NCBI GenBank assembly: GCA_003164815.1
Contig: PLUF01000080.1
Span: 1-56,088 of the forward strand
Reading direction: 5' to 3'
Source: Candidatus Gagatemarchaeum stordalenia
Lineage (GTDB): Archaea > Thermoproteota > Nitrososphaeria > Nitrososphaerales > Gagatemarchaeaceae
Length of the DNA stretch: 56,088 nucleotides
Shown here: piece after piece, positions 40,037 through 48,654 of the stretch
How positions within the stretch are numbered: position 1 is the first letter of the stretch
Layout of the letters: each line of letters opens with the position of its first letter
Made by a program: the position numbers and the translations under genes
Notes under the pieces: model-generated
The model's input: only the letters and a program-made list of their open reading frames with translations
Told to the model about the DNA's origin: nothing
Database searches by the model: none

Positions 40037-40122
40037 ACGGTTTCGGTCCGTGGCAATGCCCGATTAACCTTGTCGGCAGGGGGCCGCGTCCTCCGCCTCG
40101 GCATCCCGGCGTAGGCGATCAG

Positions 40123-41151
40123 CTAGCGCGACCAGTCAGAATCAGATATCTCCTTCACCACCGCCGACCAGGCGTCCCTCACGTTGGCGGGGTCGTACCC
40201 CCCTCCGCCCATGGCGACGATCCTCCCCCCACAGGCTTCGTGTGCGAGCCGGTGCAGCCTGCGCGTTGCGTAGGCGTGCGCTGCAGACGAATACTCCAGG
40301 TGAGTGAGCGGGTCTCCGCCCAGCCCGTCGGCCCCGCACTGCAGGAGGATGAGCGCGGGCCTGAAGCCCCTGACGAAACTCTCGAGCCGGTCGAATGCCT
40401 CGATGAACTCGGCGTCTCCCGCACCCGGCGGGAGGGGGATGTTCATCTTCGTCCCGGCGGCGTCCCCCGTTCCCGTCTCGGTCGCCCTCCCCGTGCCGGG
40501 ATACAGGGAGCGGCCGTCCTCGTGGATGTCCCCGATGATCACACGGGGGTCCGATTCGAACCCGTAGAACACGCCGTCCCCGTGGTGGGCGTCGATGTCG
40601 ACATACGCCACCCTCCCGATGCCAGGATGTGAGAGCGCCCTCCGGATTGCTATGGCAGCATCGTTGAAGACGCAGAACCCCCCGGCTTTCCCCTCCCTCG
40701 CATGGTGCAGCCCCCCGACCGGGTTGAGGAAGTGGTCCAGCCTTCCCTCGAGGACCAGCCTCAGCCCCTCGAGGGTGCTGCCCACCGGGTACAAGGCGGC
40801 CTCGTAGACGCCCCTGAACGAGGGGGTGTCAGCGTAGTCCAGGAACCCCTCGCCGAGTCGGGACGACTCCCGAACGAGGCTGACGTACTCTGGGGTGTGG
40901 AAAAGCAGCAAGTCCTCCATGGTAGCGGAGACCGGCCTGATGACATCGACCCCCTCAGCAGAACCGAGCCACCCGGCGAACAGCTCGATCCTCGACTTGT
41001 TCATCGGATGGGGATATGGAAACGAGTAGAGCTCCGATTCCTTCCCGAACGAGACTCCAAGCCTGCAGCCGCCCGCTGCGTCGCTGACCCCTTCTTCAAT
41101 TCTCGAGATCTTCCGCCGCCGCACGAGGGATTGAGCCCATGCTCTCTTCAT
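40123..41151 (-). CDS. Histone-deacetylase-fold (AcuC/APAH-type) deacetylase
   Basis: This protein of up to 342 residues has the class II/AcuC-like deacetylase motifs: GGLHHAREGKAGGFCVFNDA, VAYVDIDAHHGDGV with Asp and His for zinc, LLQCGADGLGGDPL and GGGGYDP. It would remove acetyl groups from lysines, polyamines or acetoin-pathway proteins. The ATG at 41151 overlaps the upstream zinc-ribbon gene by 56 bases; GTG 41124 is an alternative, since the family start aligns near residue 30. Together with the SET protein it suggests lysine modification in this organism. Confidence 0.88.
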   Translation of the reverse strand: MKRAWAQSLVRRRKISRIEEGVSDAAGGCRLGVSFGKESELYSFPYPHPMNKSRIELFAGWLGSAEGVDVIRPVSATMEDLLLFHTPEYVSLVRESSRLGEGFLDYADTPSFRGVYEAALYPVGSTLEGLRLVLEGRLDHFLNPVGGLHHAREGKAGGFCVFNDAAIAIRRALSHPGIGRVAYVDIDAHHGDGVFYGFESDPRVIIGDIHEDGRSLYPGTGRATETGTGDAAGTKMNIPLPPGAGDAEFIEAFDRLESFVRGFRPALILLQCGADGLGGDPLTHLEYSSAAHAYATRRLHRLAHEACGGRIVAMGGGGYDPANVRDAWSAVVKEISDSDWSR

Positions 41152-41437
41152 CGGAGCGAAGTTCCATCCACGTATGACCGCAGGCCTTGCACCTGTATGT
41201 GTACTGGAAGTCCTTGACGTCTATGATGACCGGTTGCATCCCGATGATGGTCGGACTTCCCTGGGGAGAGTATCCTCCGAGAACAGACGCACCGGGGGGT
41301 CCCCCCTTCAGGTCGACGGTCGGGGCCTTCTCCAGATTCTCGTTCTCATCCACGAGCTTCTTGCTTACGAGCCGTATCTCGAACCTGCGACCGCAGGCGG
41401 GACAGTGCCTGAACATGGTCCTGATCTCGGAAGCCAC
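41096..41437 (-). CDS. Zinc-ribbon protein of unknown function
   Basis: This 113-residue protein has two CxxC pairs far apart: HCPACGRRF at residues 11-14 and YRCKACGHTW near residue 84, joined by a glycine-proline-rich linker. Together they can form one zinc ribbon of the transcription-factor type. It overlaps the deacetylase gene, so the two are in an operon. A minus-strand TATA-like box (plus strand TATTTTAAGC, 41461-41470) gives a leaderless GTG start at 41437. Confidence 0.62.
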   Translation of the reverse strand: MASEIRTMFRHCPACGRRFEIRLVSKKLVDENENLEKAPTVDLKGGPPGASVLGGYSPQGSPTIIGMQPVIIDVKDFQYTYRCKACGHTWMELRSDEESMGSIPRAAAEDLEN

Positions 41438-41606
41438 GGAGCTCTTTTCGGCTCGCTTCGGTATTTTAAGCCTTCACGAGACTGCCGAGTCCCGCTTCTC
41501 TGGGCGCTTCCTGTCTGAACATCCGGAAACTGACTGCGGTGCCTCGCGGGTTCGGCGGACCGAAAGAATCCATGTCTTAAAATATGTCCAGCTCCCGGCG
41601 CCAATC

Positions 41607-41777
41607 ATGAGCGTATCGCGCGTCGGACCCAAGTCTAAACGCAAGAAGGGCGCGGTGGAGGAGCCTCGCCGCAGCGCCGTGAAGGACGCGATGCCAGACA
41701 CTCAGCCGGTCGGGCGGATCCGGAGGATACGGAAAGTCCCCGAGAACGTGGCTGAGAACGACGAAGAAGACGACTGA
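41607..41777 (+). CDS. 56-residue basic-to-acidic small protein
   Basis: The frame encodes a basic N-terminal half (SVSRVGPKSKRKKGAVEEPR) and an acidic end (VPENVAENDEEDD). TATA-like CTTAAAATAT (41576-41585) lies 27 bases before ATG 41607, which supports a real, leaderless small gene. The longer frame starting at 41187 is antisense to the zinc-ribbon gene and is rejected. It is probably disordered; no family is recognised. Confidence 0.5.
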   Translation: MSVSRVGPKSKRKKGAVEEPRRSAVKDAMPDTQPVGRIRRIRKVPENVAENDEEDD

Positions 41778-41863
41778 CCGACCAGAGCGGCCCGCGACGG
41801 CCCTCTGAGCATCGGCAGGCGGAGTCCGACAGTCTTTTACACGCCATTTCAAGTGAAAATCCC

Positions 41864-42736
41864 GTGAAACCAGGAGTCGGCATCGCCCTCAGGTCGACCG
41901 TGTTTCCGCCGCACCTGATACCCGGCATAGTCCCGGAGCTCGACCCGGCGTTCTCCAACCTGTGGTTTCCTTCGGTCTCCACGCGCTTCGATGTCCTGGA
42001 TATGTGCGGCCTCTCTCTCGGCGCCAGCAGACGGCTGATCGCCGGCACCGGGGTCATACGGTTGCATGAACAGGACCTCGGCACACTCGCGAGCCGCGCC
42101 GACACCCTGAGCCAGGGCTCCCGGAACCGGTTCGTCCTCGGCGTGGGCACCGGATCACTGAGCGGACGGACGGCGCTCGACCAGCTGGTGGCGCTTACAA
42201 AGAAGCTGCGGGCCGGCTATCCGAAGGCTCCGCAGATACCGATCTACTTCGCCGCCCTCGGCCCGAGGATGGTGCGGGCCGCGTACGAGAACGCAGACGG
42301 AGTCCTCCTCAACTTCTGCTCCCCGCGGTACGCGTCCGGCGTCATCTCGCGGGGAGCGGGGACGAGGAAGGATGCCTTCCAGGTCGCCTGCTATGTCAAG
42401 CTCTTCTTCGCGGAGAGCGAAGCTGAATCCAGGAGGATGCTCGCCAACGAGTTCGCCAGCTACGGCGCCATCCCGCAGTATCACATGATGTTCGAGGCGA
42501 TGGGAATCACGAGGACGCTCGACTCCTTCAGGGACCACCGGGAGGTCTCCGACCGCGACATCGCCGGGGAGATATCGGAGATTTCGCTGCCCAATCCTAC
42601 CCGAAAGCAGCTGCGCGAGCTCTTGGAGAAGTTCAGGGAGGCCGGGGTGGACTCTCCGGTGGTGTACCCCTACGTCACGGGCACCGACGAATACAAGCTA
42701 GGCGTCGCGCTGAGATTGCGCGACTGGCTGAAATGA
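41864..42736 (+). CDS. LLM-class flavin/F420 oxidoreductase-like protein
   Basis: This 290-residue protein has the luciferase-like TIM-barrel elements FSNLWFPSVSTRFDVLDMCG, RLIAGTGVIRLHEQDLGTLA, RNRFVLGVGTGSLSG and IPIYFAALGPRMVRAAYENA. The N-terminal part is shorter than in the LLM enzyme at 12657-13760, and no dimer partner is nearby. F420 or FMN use is inferred from the family. TATA-like CTTTTACACG at 41834-41843 gives a leaderless GTG start at 41864. Confidence 0.82.
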   Translation: MKPGVGIALRSTVFPPHLIPGIVPELDPAFSNLWFPSVSTRFDVLDMCGLSLGASRRLIAGTGVIRLHEQDLGTLASRADTLSQGSRNRFVLGVGTGSLSGRTALDQLVALTKKLRAGYPKAPQIPIYFAALGPRMVRAAYENADGVLLNFCSPRYASGVISRGAGTRKDAFQVACYVKLFFAESEAESRRMLANEFASYGAIPQYHMMFEAMGITRTLDSFRDHREVSDRDIAGEISEISLPNPTRKQLRELLEKFREAGVDSPVVYPYVTGTDEYKLGVALRLRDWLK

Positions 42737-42760
42737 TGCCTCTGCCCGACGAACGGCAAC

Positions 42761-43234
42761 TCAGCCCTTCACCCAGCGACTTCCGGGATGGTCCTTGAAC
42801 CACCACTCAGGCACTGCAATCCCCTCCTTCACGTCCATGTGGTCGTAGGGCTTCACGTCCAGCACGGGCGTGCCGTCCAGGGCATCCAGCCCCCTCACCT
42901 TCAGGACGTTTTTCTTCCTCCCCATCAGCTCGACCACGCTCAACCCGACGGGGTTCGGCCTGCTTCTCATCCTGACTGCAAATACCCCAACTCTGGGCAG
43001 GTCCTCCCTGTGGCGCGGGTGCGTCGTCAGCCTAGCCCTCTCTTCCTTGGTTACCTGGTCCATCCAGAACAGAACTATTACGTGAGAGTACGCTTCTATC
43101 CCACGGAGCGCTGGGGCGAGCCTCTCATCAAGGACGACCTCGGAGACCACGTTCCTCCTGTTCGTGTGAATCTCCCCCTCGTCCGCCGTCGTCCGAACGA
43201 ACCCTATCGGCTTCATCGATACGGTCTTGACCAT
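42761..43234 (-). CDS. tsaA: TrmO/TsaA-family tRNA methyltransferase
   Basis: This 157-residue protein has the TsaA-fold signature: PIGFVRTT, AYSHVIVLFWMD, the HPR...LPRVGVFAVRMRSRPNPVGLS block and DALDGTPVLDVKPYDHMD. TrmO methylates N6-threonylcarbamoyl-adenosine 37 in tRNA with SAM. Length is that of the archaeal short form without the C-terminal extension. A minus-strand TATA-like GTTAAATC lies at about 43263-43270. Confidence 0.9.
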   Translation of the reverse strand: MVKTVSMKPIGFVRTTADEGEIHTNRRNVVSEVVLDERLAPALRGIEAYSHVIVLFWMDQVTKEERARLTTHPRHREDLPRVGVFAVRMRSRPNPVGLSVVELMGRKKNVLKVRGLDALDGTPVLDVKPYDHMDVKEGIAVPEWWFKDHPGSRWVKG

Positions 43235-43367
43235 CGGAACTCCGAACGGGACGTGGAAAACCCCGATTTAACGGCACCGAAGCGCGATGAGCCCCTGCGC
43301 CGACCCGGTCTGTCGTGGTGATCTCGCGGTACAACCCATTAATATCCGGATGACGGTCTTTCGACTG

Positions 43368-44537
43368 ATGCTCGAAGAGCTTGGGATCAAAGGCGTAATC
43401 AACGCCACCGGCTGTCTCACCGTTCTCGGAGGCTCGGTTCTCGACGACGAGGTCCTCGACGCCATCAGGGAGGCCTCCAAGGTCTATCTGGACATGCCGA
43501 GGCTCCATGAGAAGGTTGGGGCCTTCGTCGCAGGGCTGACCGGGGCCGAAGACGCGTACATCACCTGCGGAGGAGCCGCCGGGCTTGCGCTGGTGGCGGG
43601 AGCCTGCATCACGAGGGGCGATACTGGCGCGATGTCGAAGCTTCCCAGGACGGCCGGGATGCGCAACCAGATAATCGTCCAGAGGCCGCACCGGAACCAG
43701 TACGACAACGCGCTCGAGATAGCGGGCGCGAAGATTATCGAGATAGGGTCCGACGAAGGTTGCACCGTCGAGGACCTGAGGAGTGCTATAACCGAGGATA
43801 CCTGCGCGGTCGTCTACTTCGCCTACGACCCGCAGCCCGGTGTGCTGCCCCTTGAAGACGTCATCAAGGTAGCCAGGGAGCGCCAGATACCTGTGGCCGT
43901 AGACGCCGCGGCCGAGCTCCCTCCCCCGGACAACCTGAGGAAGTACCTCCGGATGGGGGCGGACATCGTGGTCTTCTCGGGCGGGAAGGACATCGGGGCA
44001 CCGAACGACACCGGCGTGATACTGGGCAGGAGGGACATCATCTCAACGTGCAGGAGGCTGGGACCCCACAGCTACGAGATGGCCGGTCCCAGAACGAGGA
44101 CATACCTCGGGAGGCCGATGAAGACGTCCAAGGAAGACATACTCGCGTTCGCCGTGGCTCTGAGGAGGTATCTGCAGAATACGGACCATGACCGGCGGAT
44201 GGCCGGATGGGAGAAGATGGTGGATCTCCTCCTTGCAGCGCTCTCGACCACGGGCTACCCAGCGAGGAAGCTGGTGCCGGAGTTCGACGGCCGGCAGCCC
44301 CGCCCCCTGATCGTTCCACGGGTCGAGATTCAGACGCGAGGAATGCCAATGCAAGCGCGGGAGATCGTCGAGAAGCTGCGAGCGGGCGAGCCGGAAATAT
44401 TCGCCTACGACATAGGGGAGAACCTCTACATCAATCCACACTGCCTGAAAGACGGCGAGGAAGAGATCGTCGCCTCGAGATTGGTGAAGGTTCTAGCCGA
44501 GGGCGGCTTGAGTCTCGCCGCGACAATTGCTCCCTAG
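43368..44537 (+). CDS. SelA-like PLP-dependent enzyme
   Basis: This 389-residue protein resembles SelA and the related D-glucosaminate-6-phosphate ammonia-lyase type: IKGVINATGCLTVLGGSVL at the start, AYITCGGAAGLALVAGACIT, VVDAAAELPP-like PVAVDAAAELPPPDNLRKYL and the PLP lysine Lys207 in SGGKDIGAP. There is no sign of a selenocysteine pathway nearby, so an amino-sugar or amino-acid lyase role is more likely. Frames to 43350 and 43287 exist, but TATA-like TTAATATC (43339-43346) predicts a leaderless start at ATG 43368. Confidence 0.85.
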   Translation: MLEELGIKGVINATGCLTVLGGSVLDDEVLDAIREASKVYLDMPRLHEKVGAFVAGLTGAEDAYITCGGAAGLALVAGACITRGDTGAMSKLPRTAGMRNQIIVQRPHRNQYDNALEIAGAKIIEIGSDEGCTVEDLRSAITEDTCAVVYFAYDPQPGVLPLEDVIKVARERQIPVAVDAAAELPPPDNLRKYLRMGADIVVFSGGKDIGAPNDTGVILGRRDIISTCRRLGPHSYEMAGPRTRTYLGRPMKTSKEDILAFAVALRRYLQNTDHDRRMAGWEKMVDLLLAALSTTGYPARKLVPEFDGRQPRPLIVPRVEIQTRGMPMQAREIVEKLRAGEPEIFAYDIGENLYINPHCLKDGEEEIVASRLVKVLAEGGLSLAATIAP

Positions 44538-45058
44538 TCCTGACTGTCCGGAATCAGCAGCTCGACGATAACCACGTCGCGCCACACCCCGTCCAGGCGC
44601 CCGTGCTTCTCGTACACGCCGACCTCGCGGAACCCAAGGTTCCGGAGAAGCGCCCTGCTTGGAGCGTTGTCGACGAAGACCCGTGAGACGAGCTTCCAGA
44701 AGCCCGCTCTCCTGCTCTCCGAGATAAGCTCCCGCATCAGCAGGGTTCCTGCCCCCTTCCCCCTGCCACTCCGCTCGACGTAGACTGAGAACTCAGCTAT
44801 GCCGACGTAGCAATCCCTGTCCCTGTACGTGGATGTGGACGCGAAGCCGACGACGGCGCCAGCCGCGTCCGCGACGACGATTGGATGACGGCCGTCGAAC
44901 CACCGCGCTATCTCGGATGCGTCCCTCAGCCTTGTCTCGAAGGTAGCGGTCCGGTCCTGGATTCCTTGGTTGTAGATTCTCGCTATCGAGCCAGAATCGT
45001 CCATGACGGCCCTCCTTATGCTGACGGTGGACAAGTACAGCGAAAGCCCCGGGGCCAT
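44534..45058 (-). CDS. GNAT acetyltransferase, phosphinothricin-acetyltransferase type
   Basis: This 174-residue protein has the PAT-like pattern: RRAVMDDSGSIARIYNQGIQ, RTATFETRLRD, AEFSVYVERSGRGKGAGTLL (acetyl-CoA loop with RGKGAG) and NAPSRALLRNLGFREVGVYE. Relatives acetylate phosphinothricin, methionine sulfone or similar amino compounds. ATG 45058 is given; TTG 45034 fits better with a minus-strand TATA-like GAAATAG at 45062-45068. It is convergent with the SelA-like gene, with a four-base overlap of the ends. Confidence 0.88.
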   Translation of the reverse strand: MAPGLSLYLSTVSIRRAVMDDSGSIARIYNQGIQDRTATFETRLRDASEIARWFDGRHPIVVADAAGAVVGFASTSTYRDRDCYVGIAEFSVYVERSGRGKGAGTLLMRELISESRRAGFWKLVSRVFVDNAPSRALLRNLGFREVGVYEKHGRLDGVWRDVVIVELLIPDSQD

Positions 45059-45233
45059 TCTATTTCAACAAAATGGTTCTCTCGGCCCGAGAGGATGCTT
45101 CCTTCGGCGGTCGGTGCCGCGGGCCGAGCATCGCCGGGACGCCCTCTAGGAACGCATCCGACCCTCGATCACCCTTTACCAGCCTCGGAACCATTAAATC
45201 TGATTAGCTACACGTTGCCAACGGTCTTCCGGG

Positions 45234-45761
45234 ATGATAGCGCTAAAGTCAGTGAGGTGCAATGCATGTGGGCATCCCTACACCGTAGAGCAACTCACGG
45301 GCGCGTCCCGGGTGATAACCTGTTCTAACTGTGGAACGCCCCACCAGCTCAAACAGAAGAGGCGGATAGTCAGAAGGAGGGGGACGGCTCTGATTGACAC
45401 GCCCCAGGGGATCCTGCTCGTCGCGGGGAAGCGGAGGAGATTCCTCTTGCCCGGAGGAGGCGCGCTCAAGGGAGAGACCAGGCGGGACACCGTCGTCCGG
45501 GAACTGAAGGAGGAGATCGGCCTCACGGTGAAGACCTCGAGCTACCTTTTCTCCTACGATGACCCAAAGGACGGCAGAAGAGTCAGGAACCTGCACAAGG
45601 TCTTCCTGGTCGAGGCCGAAGGGACTCCGACGCCGGACAACCACGAGGTGAGGTACGTGGTGTACTGGAACGATGGGATGGACATACTGCTCAGCGACTC
45701 AGCGAAGGCGATCATCGACCGGTACCTCGCCAGCTTCAAGCACCAGCTGCCGCCTCGATGA
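45234..45761 (+). CDS. Nudix hydrolase with N-terminal zinc ribbon
   Basis: This 175-residue protein has a zinc ribbon (Cys9, Cys12, Cys30, Cys33) and then a full Nudix box from Gly75 to Leu97: G-x5-E81-x7-R89-E90-L-x-E93-E94-x-G96. All metal-binding glutamates are present, so it should hydrolyse a nucleoside diphosphate derivative. The NADH-pyrophosphatase family also carries a zinc ribbon, but this one is shorter. TATA-like GATTAGC at 45205-45211 gives a leaderless ATG. Confidence 0.9.
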   Translation: MIALKSVRCNACGHPYTVEQLTGASRVITCSNCGTPHQLKQKRRIVRRRGTALIDTPQGILLVAGKRRRFLLPGGGALKGETRRDTVVRELKEEIGLTVKTSSYLFSYDDPKDGRRVRNLHKVFLVEAEGTPTPDNHEVRYVVYWNDGMDILLSDSAKAIIDRYLASFKHQLPPR

Positions 45762-45847
45762 CGGCCGCCTTGGGTTGGTCCGTGGTCGCCCTGCACCGGA
45801 CAGGAGCCGCCACCTTAAAATCCACGAAAGAGAAAGCTTAGTCCGGA

Positions 45848-46303
45848 ATGTCCCTCTCGAACAGGGTCTGGTACTTCGCCTACGGCTCGAACCTGAACCC
45901 CGACCAGATGAATAAGCGGGTTGGAGAGTGGCACCTCTCGAAGAGGGCCCTGGCGAGAAACTACAGGCTCGCCTTCAACGTCTTCTCGGCGGAGTGGCAG
46001 GGCAGCACAGCCAACCTGCTGGAGACCGGGAAGTTCGAGGACACCGTCTACGGCGTCGTCTACCTCCTCACGGAGGAACAGTTCCTGAAGCTGCAGAAGC
46101 ACGAAAGGGTCGCGCCGGTTGAGATACACCTCGAACTGGAGGACGGGAACGAGATCTCCCGGGCGAAGGCCTTCATGTGGAGCTCGACGACCAAGGAGCG
46201 CCCTCCTCCCGAACCTTACAGAAGGACGATGGAAGCGGGCTTGCTGCAGCACGGATACAAGAAGTCCCTGGTGGACAAGGTCCTGGCCAAGCCCGAGAAG
46301 TAA
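45848..46303 (+). CDS. Gamma-glutamylcyclotransferase-like protein
   Basis: This 151-residue protein has the GGCT/AIG2-like fold: YFAYGSNLNPDQM with the substrate-binding YGSN at residues 12-15, RLAFNVFSAEW, DTVYGVVYLLTEEQFLKLQKH and an acidic candidate Glu in KHERV. Such enzymes release 5-oxoproline from gamma-glutamyl peptides. It is a single gene with TATA-like CTTAAAATCC at 45813-45822. Confidence 0.87.
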   Translation: MSLSNRVWYFAYGSNLNPDQMNKRVGEWHLSKRALARNYRLAFNVFSAEWQGSTANLLETGKFEDTVYGVVYLLTEEQFLKLQKHERVAPVEIHLELEDGNEISRAKAFMWSSTTKERPPPEPYRRTMEAGLLQHGYKKSLVDKVLAKPEK

Positions 46304-46441
46304 GACCGGGCTCTCGATCCGTCGACGGTCCAGTGCCACTGACGTCGATTTCTGCCATTTTGGGCGACGAGATTCTCTAGAGATTAGGGAAGGATTCCGG
46401 AAATCTGCTAAATAGGAAATACCGGGGGAACCCGGCTGGAA

Positions 46442-47680
46442 ATGATTACAGAGAAGCAAAGTCACAGTCGCAGGAATCTGATCGTCGCGGTTATCCTGGT
46501 GCTGGTTGTGGGTTCTGGGGTCATCTACTTCAGCGGACTCGGACAGCCGACCGGCGCGAGCGGTTCGATTATAGCCTCTCTCCAGAGCTCAATCTCGAGC
46601 CTGCAGAGCACGAACAGCGCCCTCCAATCGCAACTCTCCGGTCTGAGTGCGACATCGGGCAACACGTCCCTCACAGGGATCAACCCTGAGGCGATCTACT
46701 CCACCGACAACCGGAGCATCGTCACGATTCAGGGAAGCGCCCTCGTGACGACGAGCACGATCTTCGGTCCGGTCTCCTCGGTCGAGACGGTCCTCGGATC
46801 CGGCTTCGTCATCTCGTACTCCGGCACCTACTACATCGTGACGAATTTCCACGTCGTGAACGGATTCACGAACATGACGGTAACCTTCTCCGACGGCAAC
46901 GCGTATCCACTCAAGGTCGTCGGCACCGACCCGTACAGCGACCTCGCCGTCGTGAGCGTCTCCACCGCCCCGGCCAGCGAATACACACCGCTCCAGATAA
47001 TCTCGTCATCGGGTGTCGTCGTGGGCGAACCAGTGGTGGTGATCGGGAATCCCTACGGACTTGCGAACTCGATGACCTTCGGCATCGTGAGCCAGCTGGG
47101 AAGGACCATCCAGGAGGCGACGACGGGCAACTTCTCGATCTCGGGCGTGATACAGTTCAGCGCCCCGATAAACCCCGGGAACTCCGGAGGGCCACTACTT
47201 GACAAGAACGGGAATGTCATAGGCATCACGACAGCCGTGGTCAACGGTTCTCAGGGGCTCGGGTTCGCGATACCGTCCAGCACCATCCTCCGCGAGCTCC
47301 AGTCCCTGATCGCCTCCGGCGTCTACACTGCGCACCCCTACATGGGAATCACCGGGGCTGACATGAACTACCAGCTGGCCCTCGCCTCGAACACGAACGT
47401 GACCTACGGCGTCCTCGTAGAGAGCGTGAGCTCCGGCAGTCCAGCGAGCAAGGCGGGACTCGTCGCAGGCACCACGACGGTCACCGTCGACGGAAGCCAG
47501 TACCTCGTCGGAGGAGACATCATCGTGTCGATCAACGGCGCTAAGATCGTTAACGAGGACGCGCTATCGTCTTACCTCGAGCAGAACACCTCGGCTGGCC
47601 AGACCATCCAGATAGGGGTGATCAGCTCAGGACACCTCTCGACCGTCTCCCTGACCCTCGGGAGCAGGCCGGCACCATAG
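46442..47680 (+). CDS. HtrA/DegP-like membrane-anchored serine protease
   Basis: This 412-residue protein has an N-terminal membrane anchor (residues 12-33), a Ser/Gln-rich coiled linker (SLQSSISSLQSTNSALQSQL), a trypsin-like domain with His (TNFHVV, about 136), Asp (SDLAVV, about 167) and Ser (GNSGGPL, about 248), and a C-terminal PDZ domain (about 295-405, MGITGADM, ASKAGLVAG, GDIIVSINGAKI). It would act outside the cell on damaged surface proteins. TATA-like CTAAATAGG (46409-46417) precedes the ATG. Confidence 0.93.
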   Translation: MITEKQSHSRRNLIVAVILVLVVGSGVIYFSGLGQPTGASGSIIASLQSSISSLQSTNSALQSQLSGLSATSGNTSLTGINPEAIYSTDNRSIVTIQGSALVTTSTIFGPVSSVETVLGSGFVISYSGTYYIVTNFHVVNGFTNMTVTFSDGNAYPLKVVGTDPYSDLAVVSVSTAPASEYTPLQIISSSGVVVGEPVVVIGNPYGLANSMTFGIVSQLGRTIQEATTGNFSISGVIQFSAPINPGNSGGPLLDKNGNVIGITTAVVNGSQGLGFAIPSSTILRELQSLIASGVYTAHPYMGITGADMNYQLALASNTNVTYGVLVESVSSGSPASKAGLVAGTTTVTVDGSQYLVGGDIIVSINGAKIVNEDALSSYLEQNTSAGQTIQIGVISSGHLSTVSLTLGSRPAP

Positions 47681-47701
47681 CCGATTCGGGAACCGCCATT
47701 G

Positions 47702-48073
47702 ATGACAACCAGCCACAAGACGGGCCGCAGAATCGTCGACCGCGAGACCGAAGGCAGCGGGTCAGCGGAGTCGTTCGAACGGCTCCTCTGGTGGCTCTTT
47801 GCCGGCACCACGGGCGCCCGCAACAGGCTGCTCGTCCTTCTCTCCATAAGGAAGGAGCCTGGCAACGCGCAGCAGCTCTCGCACGACCTGGGGCTCGATT
47901 ACACCACGGTAAGGCACCACCTCAGAGTCTTGGAGACGAATGAACTCGTGATCGCAGAGGGAGGGAAGTACGGGAGGATGTACTTCCTCTCAGAGAAGAT
48001 GGACTCTCACTGGAAGGCGCTCGTGATTATCAATAAGAGGAAGCCGAGGCGCAAGGAGAGGGCCGGGAATTGA
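47702..48073 (+). CDS. ArsR-like winged-helix regulator
   Basis: This 123-residue protein has one winged-helix domain (RNRLLVLLSIRKEPGNAQQL, DLGLDYTTVRHHLRVLETNE, then a wing EGGKYGRMYFLSE). It starts at ATG 47702, 21 bases after the HtrA stop, so it may be co-transcribed with HtrA. Its stop overlaps the start of a small membrane protein by four bases, as in the other regulator plus membrane pair at 34377-35344. Control of envelope stress genes is a reasonable inference. Confidence 0.85.
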   Translation: MTTSHKTGRRIVDRETEGSGSAESFERLLWWLFAGTTGARNRLLVLLSIRKEPGNAQQLSHDLGLDYTTVRHHLRVLETNELVIAEGGKYGRMYFLSEKMDSHWKALVIINKRKPRRKERAGN

Positions 48074-48519
48074 CCAGCGAACCGCCCAAGAAGCACTCGT
48101 ACATGCAGAAGCTGTGGGTCCCGGTGGTTATCGTCATAGGGCTGGCGATCGGAGAGTCAATCTCAATACTTAGCACGAGCGCGGGGGAGTACGGGCCGCC
48201 CCGGGGCGAATTCGGATACTTTCCCCACTTCCAGACCGACCCGGTCCTGCAGACGCACATCGTGCTGACAACGGTCGAGGTCGCGCTGCTGCTCGCGCTG
48301 ATGACGATCTACGTCCGGATGTACGTGCAGACCCGGGCGAGCTTCTCTCTCGGTCTTATAGTGATGCTTCTCGCGCTGCTCGTGGAGGCGCTAGTCTCCT
48401 ATCCGCTGTTGATTGGCTACTACGGACCCGTCTCCCTCGAACCAGGGCTCTCCAGCCCATCCGCTGACGTCTTCACCGTGTGCGCCTACGCAGTCTTCCT
48501 CTACCTCAGCCTCGAGTGA
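48070..48519 (+). CDS. Small membrane protein paired with regulator
   Basis: This 149-residue protein has four membrane segments (about residues 15-36, 66-86, 93-115, 127-148; LWVPVVIVIGLAIGESISIL, VLTTVEVALLLALMTIYV, LGLIVMLLALLVEALVSYPL). It is translationally coupled to the winged-helix gene. A possible operon HtrA-regulator-membrane protein would link envelope proteolysis and signalling. No family is recognised. Confidence 0.68.
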   Translation: MTSEPPKKHSYMQKLWVPVVIVIGLAIGESISILSTSAGEYGPPRGEFGYFPHFQTDPVLQTHIVLTTVEVALLLALMTIYVRMYVQTRASFSLGLIVMLLALLVEALVSYPLLIGYYGPVSLEPGLSSPSADVFTVCAYAVFLYLSLE

Positions 48520-48573
48520 GGCGAGGATGGACGCGTCCGCCGACATCACCGGTGCCTCTTCAGAGGAGACGCG

Positions 48574-48610
48574 GCGGGAAGGGTGCGGCACGAGGGTTCG
48601 AACTTCCCGC
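48574..48610 (+). other. Stem-loop GCGGGAAG/CTTCCCGC
   Basis: Perfect 8-base arms at 48574-48581 and 48603-48610 with a 21-base loop, between the membrane-protein stop and the next TATA box. It could be a transcript-end structure or processing site. The loop contains GGTTCGAA, but no tRNA can be folded around it. Confidence 0.4.
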
Positions 48611-48654
48611 TATCGCGGATAAATAGGAGCCGATTGCCCCAAAAATAATACAGA

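Noticed and set aside
48541-48620. Possible tRNA around GGTTCGAA at 48595-48602
   Set aside because: No acceptor stem, anticodon arm or D arm can be drawn; the bases belong to a simple stem-loop.
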